NCBI GenBank assembly: GCA_030607815.1
Contig: JAUWJG010000022.1
Span: 1-11,002 of the forward strand
Direction of reading: 5' to 3'
DNA from: Candidatus Bathyarchaeota archaeon
GTDB lineage: Archaea; Thermoproteota; Bathyarchaeia; RBG-16-48-13; GCA-020355125
DNA length: 11,002 nt
The position numbers were made by a program, and so were the translations under genes. The notes under the pieces are model-generated. The model worked only from the letters and a program-made list of their open reading frames with translations. It ran no database searches and was not told the DNA's origin. This document shows positions 6,728-11,002 of the stretch, in pieces; position 1 is the stretch's first letter, and every line of letters starts with the position of its first letter.

Positions 6728-7813
6728 TTACATTACGATTTTGTCTAATTCATCATTTTCGATCCCATTTTTTATTTCACGTGCAATTCTTCTACCCATA
6801 TACATCCCCTCACCATACTTTAAATAAGCATATGGTGAGGTACCTATACCTACATTGCTTCCTGCAACGATTCTTGCAGATATTTCAAATGTAAATATCT
6901 TAAGGTTATCTGTGATAACTGTTTCTAAACAAAAAGGGCCAATAATTCCCGGTGGAGCGATCTCTTTAGACACTTTTACTACATTATCTCCCATTTTCAA
7001 AATTTGCCGTAACAACTTTTCTCTCACGGTTATTGGAATATTACCAACAATGGTGTACGTTGGAATTATTCCTATTTGCAGTTGTTCACGAGCAGGTATT
7101 CTTCCTATACTGTCAACTGTTGATTCGTATCGTTTATCCATTCCCAACAATTCAATTTCATTTTTCAATATTGAATGAAAATATTGGGGATAAACATTCA
7201 CTCCCACAACATACTCTTGGAGATATGTGTTTTCTAAATCTTTCCGTGTTAAATGTCCTCGTTTGATCATATCTTCGGCTTTTTCGTAAAAGGACTCAGA
7301 AGAATTTACTAGAAAGTATCCTTTTCCTCCTTTTGCACCTGGAAACTTGGCTATAGCAAGACCATCAATTTCACTTGCGTCTTTAAATCTCTTAGGTATT
7401 TTTATACCAGCTTTTTGTAGCCACTTTCTTTGCAGTTCTCTATCAATTTCCCAGCGTAGAAGTTTCCTGTTACCAAACATTGGTACATGTAACTTATTTA
7501 AGATATCATCCATATCCAAGTACGCATTAAATGATCCATGAGGTACAAGAATCGTGTTTAATTGTTCAAGTCTCTTTTGTACTTTGTCATCTAGTAAGCA
7601 CTTAAAATCTTTAACTATAATAATTTCATCTGCTAAAGAAAACCTTCGATAAATTATCTCGTCTTCTTTCTTACAAATACATACTGTTCTAAATCCTTCT
7701 TCCTTTGAACCCTTGAAAATATTTAGAGCGGAATGAGACCCAAGAGTACCTATCGTAATTTTCTCTTTTTCATAGTTCTCCAATATATTGAATCTATGTT
7801 CCTTTTCTATCAT
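6728..7813 (-). CDS. purP: 5-formaminoimidazole-4-carboxamide-1-ribofuranosyl 5'-monophosphate synthetase PurP
   Basis: PurP is the archaeal ATP-grasp enzyme that converts AICAR, formate and ATP to FAICAR, the step before IMP; it replaces the folate-dependent PurH transformylase. The canonical features are present: GTLGSHSAL (22-30), whose His contacts the nucleotide, PHGSF (91-95), FGNR (113-116), and a glycine-rich ATP-grasp loop KFPGAKGGKGYF (156-167). Also seen are LQEYVVGVNVYPQYF (198-212), ELLGMDKRYE (221-230), PTYTIVGNIP, IGPFCLE (291-297) and FEISARI (309-315), the last two giving the acidic metal ligands. Length (361) is normal. The ATG at 7813 has GGAG 13 bases upstream (7827-7830), rather far. 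It follows a divergent PurP paralogue by 57 bases and is probably co-transcribed with it, although ATAAATAG right at the paralogue stop could act as an internal TATA box. Confidence 0.93.
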   Translation of the reverse strand: MIEKEHRFNILENYEKEKITIGTLGSHSALNIFKGSKEEGFRTVCICKKEDEIIYRRFSLADEIIIVKDFKCLLDDKVQKRLEQLNTILVPHGSFNAYLDMDDILNKLHVPMFGNRKLLRWEIDRELQRKWLQKAGIKIPKRFKDASEIDGLAIAKFPGAKGGKGYFLVNSSESFYEKAEDMIKRGHLTRKDLENTYLQEYVVGVNVYPQYFHSILKNEIELLGMDKRYESTVDSIGRIPAREQLQIGIIPTYTIVGNIPITVREKLLRQILKMGDNVVKVSKEIAPPGIIGPFCLETVITDNLKIFTFEISARIVAGSNVGIGTSPYAYLKYGEGMYMGRRIAREIKNGIENDELDKIVM

Positions 7814-7870
7814 ACTGCTCTGCTTTCTCCTGCTAATCTCTCGATTTCATTCAAGCATTAATAGAACTAT

Positions 7871-8977
7871 TTATGTCACAATCTCCCCGAGTTTGTTTTT
7901 CTCAATAGCTTGTTTTATCTCCATAGCCACCCTTCTCCCAGGACCAACCTCTTTTCCATACTTGTACTTCATATATGGTGACGTTGATTCAACGCATGGA
8001 CAACCAGGTATCCTTAGACTCGCGTCAAAGACGTAAAACTTAAGATCCTTCGTTATAGCACCTTGAAGAGCAAACAGACCGATAATGCCTGGGGGGTATT
8101 CTCTTTTACAAGCTTCGACAAATTTTTCTCCAGCTATAAATATTTTCTCTAACTGAGATTCTCTCATAGTGGCCCCCATATGTCCTATCTCTATGTTTTG
8201 TGATGGAATTCTTGCTTCAATTTGCTCCTCAGCAGGTAAATCTAAAATGCCATCCAAGTTTGTTTGAATTCTTCGATCAAATCCTAATAAATCAATCTCA
8301 TCTGTGATTGGAGACCAGAAGTAATTTGCGTTAAACTTAGCTCCAAGAACATATTCTTCTATCACAGCTTCCTCAAGATCTCTTCGACGTATCATTCCTT
8401 TCTTTATTCTCTCTTCACCTCTCTTTATGAATTCTTCTGAAGATGTGGCATAAAAGAAAGCTCTTTCAATACTTCTTTCCTTTTCAGGAACTTTAACTAT
8501 TACTAATGTATCTATCTCTTTATACGACTTGAAGATTTTAGGTGTGTAAATACCCGCCTCTTTAAGTAAGTGATATTGATTTCGCGGTGCATTTCTTTCT
8601 TCACTTCTAAGAATATTTCTGTTTCCCAATATAGGAACCATAAATTTATCTTCTATGTTATTATATCCTACATAGACTGAAAAGGACCTATTAGGCACAA
8701 ATATAGTATTTAATTCTCTTAACCTAGTTTGATTTTCTTCATCAATAATATTAACAAATTTGTCTAACACTAAAACTTGATCAAACAGATTTTTATAGTG
8801 TTTTGTATATGTTTTTTCCCTTCCTTTTTGGCAAACAATAACTACTTCAAACCCCTCTTGTTTAGCACCATGCCCCATTTCTAGAGCAGAATGTGAACCA
8901 AGAACTCCTATTCTAATTTTTTTCTCTTGATATTCGTTTACAATATTTTGGATTTTCTCACGATTCGTTTTTCTCAC
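7871..8977 (-). CDS. Divergent PurP-family paralogue (ATP-grasp), function uncertain
   Basis: This 368-residue protein aligns along its length with the PurP 57 bases downstream. It keeps the nucleotide-binding GVLGSHSAL (24-32), LGNR (117-120), EEYVLGAKFNANYFWSPI (207-223), LLGFDRR and the GRRVAMEIK tail. Sites important for ATP-grasp catalysis have changed. PHGSF is PNRSF (95-99). The glycine-rich loop is replaced by KVPEKERSIERAFF (162-175). CLE is ALQ (Q305), and FEISARI is FDASLRI (D318). Some archaea are known to carry two PurP types, and the second type is not proven to be a FAICAR synthetase. Options are a regulatory or structural partner of PurP, a different ligase, or the missing IMP cyclohydrolase step; all are inference. 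The GTG start overlaps an SD-like AGGTGA and has a TAG just upstream in frame, so it is the earliest possible start. Confidence 0.82.
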   Translation of the reverse strand: MRKTNREKIQNIVNEYQEKKIRIGVLGSHSALEMGHGAKQEGFEVVIVCQKGREKTYTKHYKNLFDQVLVLDKFVNIIDEENQTRLRELNTIFVPNRSFSVYVGYNNIEDKFMVPILGNRNILRSEERNAPRNQYHLLKEAGIYTPKIFKSYKEIDTLVIVKVPEKERSIERAFFYATSSEEFIKRGEERIKKGMIRRRDLEEAVIEEYVLGAKFNANYFWSPITDEIDLLGFDRRIQTNLDGILDLPAEEQIEARIPSQNIEIGHMGATMRESQLEKIFIAGEKFVEACKREYPPGIIGLFALQGAITKDLKFYVFDASLRIPGCPCVESTSPYMKYKYGKEVGPGRRVAMEIKQAIEKNKLGEIVT

Positions 8978-9134
8978 CTACATACTCTAGATATACATTC
9001 ACCTTCGTTTACACACCGAACATTTACCGCCTATCTAAGGTTTTTCCTCATCTTGACACAGTCTATGAACAAACTATTGATTCATTTTTCTTATCATTCT
9101 AAATATTAATACTAATTCATTACACATCTTTAAT

Positions 9135-9142
9135 CTATAAAA
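9135..9142 (-). promoter_or_regulatory. Candidate TATA box of the purP paralogue-purP operon
   Basis: The minus strand reads TTTTATAG, a close match to the archaeal TATA consensus, within the 245-base gap downstream of the GMP synthase gene. It predicts a start near 9111 and an unusually long leader of about 130 bases before the GTG at 8977. A T-rich second candidate (TTAATATTTA, near 9100-9109) would shorten the leader to about 100 bases. Confidence 0.4.
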
Positions 9143-9222
9143 GCGTAAAGCACTTTGAATTTCTCAATATGATAAGAGTTTCTTTAGTAATAAATATTAA
9201 TGATTTGTATAATGTTAACCTA

Positions 9223-10416
9223 TTATTCAAATTCGATGCTAGCTGGTGGCTTTGGTGTTAGATCATAATAAACTGCAGATATTTCTCTATTTGAACTCAG
9301 TATAAGTTTGCCTGTATCTCGTAATATGCGCCAAGGGACATCAGTTATAGACGCTGTGACAAAATCGAGCGTTTCTACGGATCTGATTGCAACAATCCAT
9401 TTACCTATCCGATCTTGATCAGTAACCCGGTATAGAACTCTAGAAACATCATTATCTAAGAGTATAACACTCTCCTGAATGGAATTAAAAATTTCTGATG
9501 ATAGTTTAACGCATTGATTTTTTTTATTTCGAATCTCTACGAGAACGATTCGGCCATAAAGTCTAGTTCCATCCCTTATACCCGTAGCTTTAGTCTTCAG
9601 TGTTTCAACAATAATCGATACTTTTCTCTTTTGTAATAGATTTTTAATATTTATTTTAACTCTCTCTACATTACTATAATATGTTTTTTTATTATCTATG
9701 ATTGCAGTGAAGTACTGTCCTGGATTTAAGACGCTTAGTTTTCTCTCAACAATCCTATTTGCTCTCTTTTCCGCAACCAACTTCTTAGGGGTTATCTCAC
9801 CAACAACTCTAACAGAAAGTCCAGGACCTGGAAATGGTTGTCGCTCAGAAGATTCCGATGGAATTCCAAGTTTTCTCGCTACTTCCCTAACTTGATATTT
9901 GTAGAGTTCAACTAGTGGTTCAACGATTTGAAATCCATAAAGTTCCTGAGGTCTTATCTTTATCTGCTCTAAGATATTGTGTTGCGTTTTTATTCCTTTA
10001 ACTGTCTCAAGAACATCTGGTAGGATAGTACCTTGAACGAGGAAACTGCAATGTTCTCTCTTTGCTACGCGGCTGAGAATTGAATAGAACGTATCTCTAA
10101 AAGCTTTTCTCTTCTCCTCTGCATCTTCTAAACCTTTTAAAGCCATCATAAATTTCTTCTGTCCTTTCACCATTTTAACGGGTAAATTGAAAGGCGGATT
10201 GGTCAGTTTTGTATAAACATCCTTGGGTTCACCTGGGCGCATAAAATTTGTATCTATGAAAACACAGAGGATGTTATCTCCAATAGCTTTATGAGTCAAT
10301 ACAGCGCACGTGGTACTATCGACTCCTCCAGAACATGCGATGATTGCTTTATTAGTTTTAATGATGTTTTTTATCTCGATTATCTTATCGTTTATGAAAG
10401 ATTTTGAATTAAACAT
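9223..10416 (-). CDS. guaAB: GMP synthase subunit B (PP-ATPase), long form with extended dimerisation region
   Basis: In archaea GMP synthase is split; this subunit adenylates XMP and aminates it with ammonia from a separate glutaminase subunit, which is not in this window. The PP-loop motif SGGVDST spans residues 29-35, followed by FIDTNFMRPGE, GTILPD (129-134), the substrate-loop motif QPFPGPGL (193-200) and the invariant-type C-terminus YYDLTPKPPASIEFE (383-397). The usual split archaeal subunit is about 305-310 residues; this one has 397. The extra length lies in the C-terminal region, where one GIRDGTRLYG segment (279-288) and one IVAIRSVETLDFVTA segment (341-355), normally continuous, are separated by about 50 residues, resembling the two-subdomain arrangement of eukaryotic GMP synthase. 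The lid motif KSHHN reads KTQHN (143-147), and LYKDEVR reads LYKYQVR (171-177). The ATG is supported by GGAG at 10426-10429, nine bases upstream. Confidence 0.88.
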   Translation of the reverse strand: MFNSKSFINDKIIEIKNIIKTNKAIIACSGGVDSTTCAVLTHKAIGDNILCVFIDTNFMRPGEPKDVYTKLTNPPFNLPVKMVKGQKKFMMALKGLEDAEEKRKAFRDTFYSILSRVAKREHCSFLVQGTILPDVLETVKGIKTQHNILEQIKIRPQELYGFQIVEPLVELYKYQVREVARKLGIPSESSERQPFPGPGLSVRVVGEITPKKLVAEKRANRIVERKLSVLNPGQYFTAIIDNKKTYYSNVERVKINIKNLLQKRKVSIIVETLKTKATGIRDGTRLYGRIVLVEIRNKKNQCVKLSSEIFNSIQESVILLDNDVSRVLYRVTDQDRIGKWIVAIRSVETLDFVTASITDVPWRILRDTGKLILSSNREISAVYYDLTPKPPASIEFE

Positions 10417-10632
10417 TTGTGATTTCTCCGCTTTTCAATTCTCCCTTTATTTCTAAATTCTCTATTAAGATGTGTATAACTTATTAGAGTTACTAGGACT
10501 TATCGATGAATATCTCTATTTGTTCATAACTTTTTCTTTTCTATTGGACCATACATTGCTCTTAAAAACTTGTTATAACATTACCTAGACTTAAAAATAG
10601 TAATTAAAAGAAAATATTTAATTTTTAGTGTA
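10417..10632. other. Intergenic gap between lysS and GMP synthase subunit B
   Basis: These 216 bases hold the GMP synthase promoter region, with a weak candidate TATA box TCTTAATAGA on the minus strand at about 10461-10470. They also hold T-rich minus-strand tracts just after lysS (about 10569-10615) that probably end lysS transcription. I see no gene or repeat. Confidence 0.45.
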
Positions 10633-11002
10633 TTATATAATCTCCTTTAGTCTATTAATCACATTCTTCGTTCCAATATCCACAATGTATGGACCTAGTT
10701 TAGGTCCTTTTGGAATTCCTATTAATGCCTGATATAGAAGACTAAAGAAATTTCTGGGTTTTATTCCATACTTCCTTGCTGTTTGAAAAATTGCGCTCTG
10801 AATTTTATCAACATTTTCCGTTCTCTCAATAATTCCTATAAACTCTCTTATTGCCCCTGTTTCTTTGGTATTTAGGATTATTTTTACCTTCTCAACTTCC
10901 TCAAATTCATCAGCCCAATTTAAAGCATACTTAATTCTTGATTCATCAACTTCTGATACATCTTCAATATATTGATATATCCGTAGTTTCTCTTTGATGT
11001 AA
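10633..11002 (-). CDS. lysS: Class I lysyl-tRNA synthetase, C-terminal 123 residues (cut by window edge)
   Basis: Translation of the minus strand from the right edge gives an uninterrupted frame starting YIKEKLRIYQYIEDVSEVDE and ending in TAA at 10633-10635. The C-terminal block reads FQTARKYGIKPRNFFSLLYQ and then ALIGIPKGPKLGPYI, with the G..GP..GP pattern and the short tail NVINRLKEII. This matches the end of the anticodon-binding alpha-helical domain of class I LysRS, the archaeal type unrelated to the class II enzyme. The catalytic Rossmann domain with HIGH/KMSKS motifs lies outside the window, so the class call depends on the C-terminal pattern alone. A homologous helical-cage domain occurs in glutamyl-tRNA synthetase, but the GPK.GP motif favours LysRS. 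It points the same way as the purine cluster downstream, with 216 bases between, so co-transcription is unlikely. Confidence 0.85.
   Translation of the reverse strand, partial: YIKEKLRIYQYIEDVSEVDESRIKYALNWADEFEEVEKVKIILNTKETGAIREFIGIIERTENVDKIQSAIFQTARKYGIKPRNFFSLLYQALIGIPKGPKLGPYIVDIGTKNVINRLKEII

Noticed and set aside
8927..9109. 60-residue plus-strand reading frame in the gap upstream of the PurP paralogue
   Set aside because: It overlaps the start of a real minus-strand gene, has low-complexity hydrophobic/aromatic composition typical of A/T-rich shadows, and has no SD site.
1..11002. Mobile element, CRISPR, toxin-antitoxin or defence system
   Set aside because: No direct-repeat arrays, transposase or integrase motifs, terminal inverted repeats or defence-type proteins were found; the genes are core archaeal housekeeping genes.

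Overview
The window is a gene-dense, AT-rich (roughly one third G+C by eye) piece of archaeal chromosome. The archaeal assignment rests on several genes known mainly or only from archaea: TiaS, archaeal TrmG10, PurP, a stand-alone GMP synthase PP-ATPase subunit, class I lysyl-tRNA synthetase and a TFE-beta/RPC34-like transcription factor. TFE-beta is typical of TACK and Asgard archaea and rare in Euryarchaeota, so a TACK-type (for example Bathyarchaeia-like) or Asgard host is the best guess; this is inference.

Left part (1-2300): a tRNA-Val(GAC) on the minus strand, a 309-base non-coding gap, then the bifunctional NAD(P)HX repair enzyme Nnr on the minus strand. Nnr is transcribed divergently from a small RAM-domain (Lrp/AsnC ligand-binding) protein. 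The small protein probably starts at 2057, not at the upstream GTG at 2015.

Centre (2371-6477), all on the plus strand: TiaS (agmatidine synthesis on tRNA-Ile2), TFE-beta (a winged helix plus a four-cysteine Fe-S site), and a two-gene tRNA maturation operon of TrmG10 (N2-methylation of G10) and RNase Z (tRNA 3' end cleavage). With the tRNA gene and a LysRS fragment at the right edge, much of the window concerns tRNA production.

Right part (6728-10416), all on the minus strand: a purine cluster running GMP synthase subunit B, a divergent PurP paralogue, then canonical PurP. PurP makes FAICAR from AICAR and formate, late in IMP synthesis; GMP synthase aminates XMP to GMP. The upstream PurP paralogue has lost the glycine-rich ATP-grasp loop and changed both acidic metal-site positions. 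The GMP synthase has an extended, two-part C-terminal dimerisation region and several substitutions near its active site. The window ends inside lysS.

I see no mobile element, CRISPR array, prophage or defence system. The points most worth following are the divergent PurP paralogue beside an unusual GMP synthase subunit, the RPC39-style Fe-S site of TFE-beta, and a few unexplained intergenic structures. Most of the window is otherwise ordinary housekeeping sequence.
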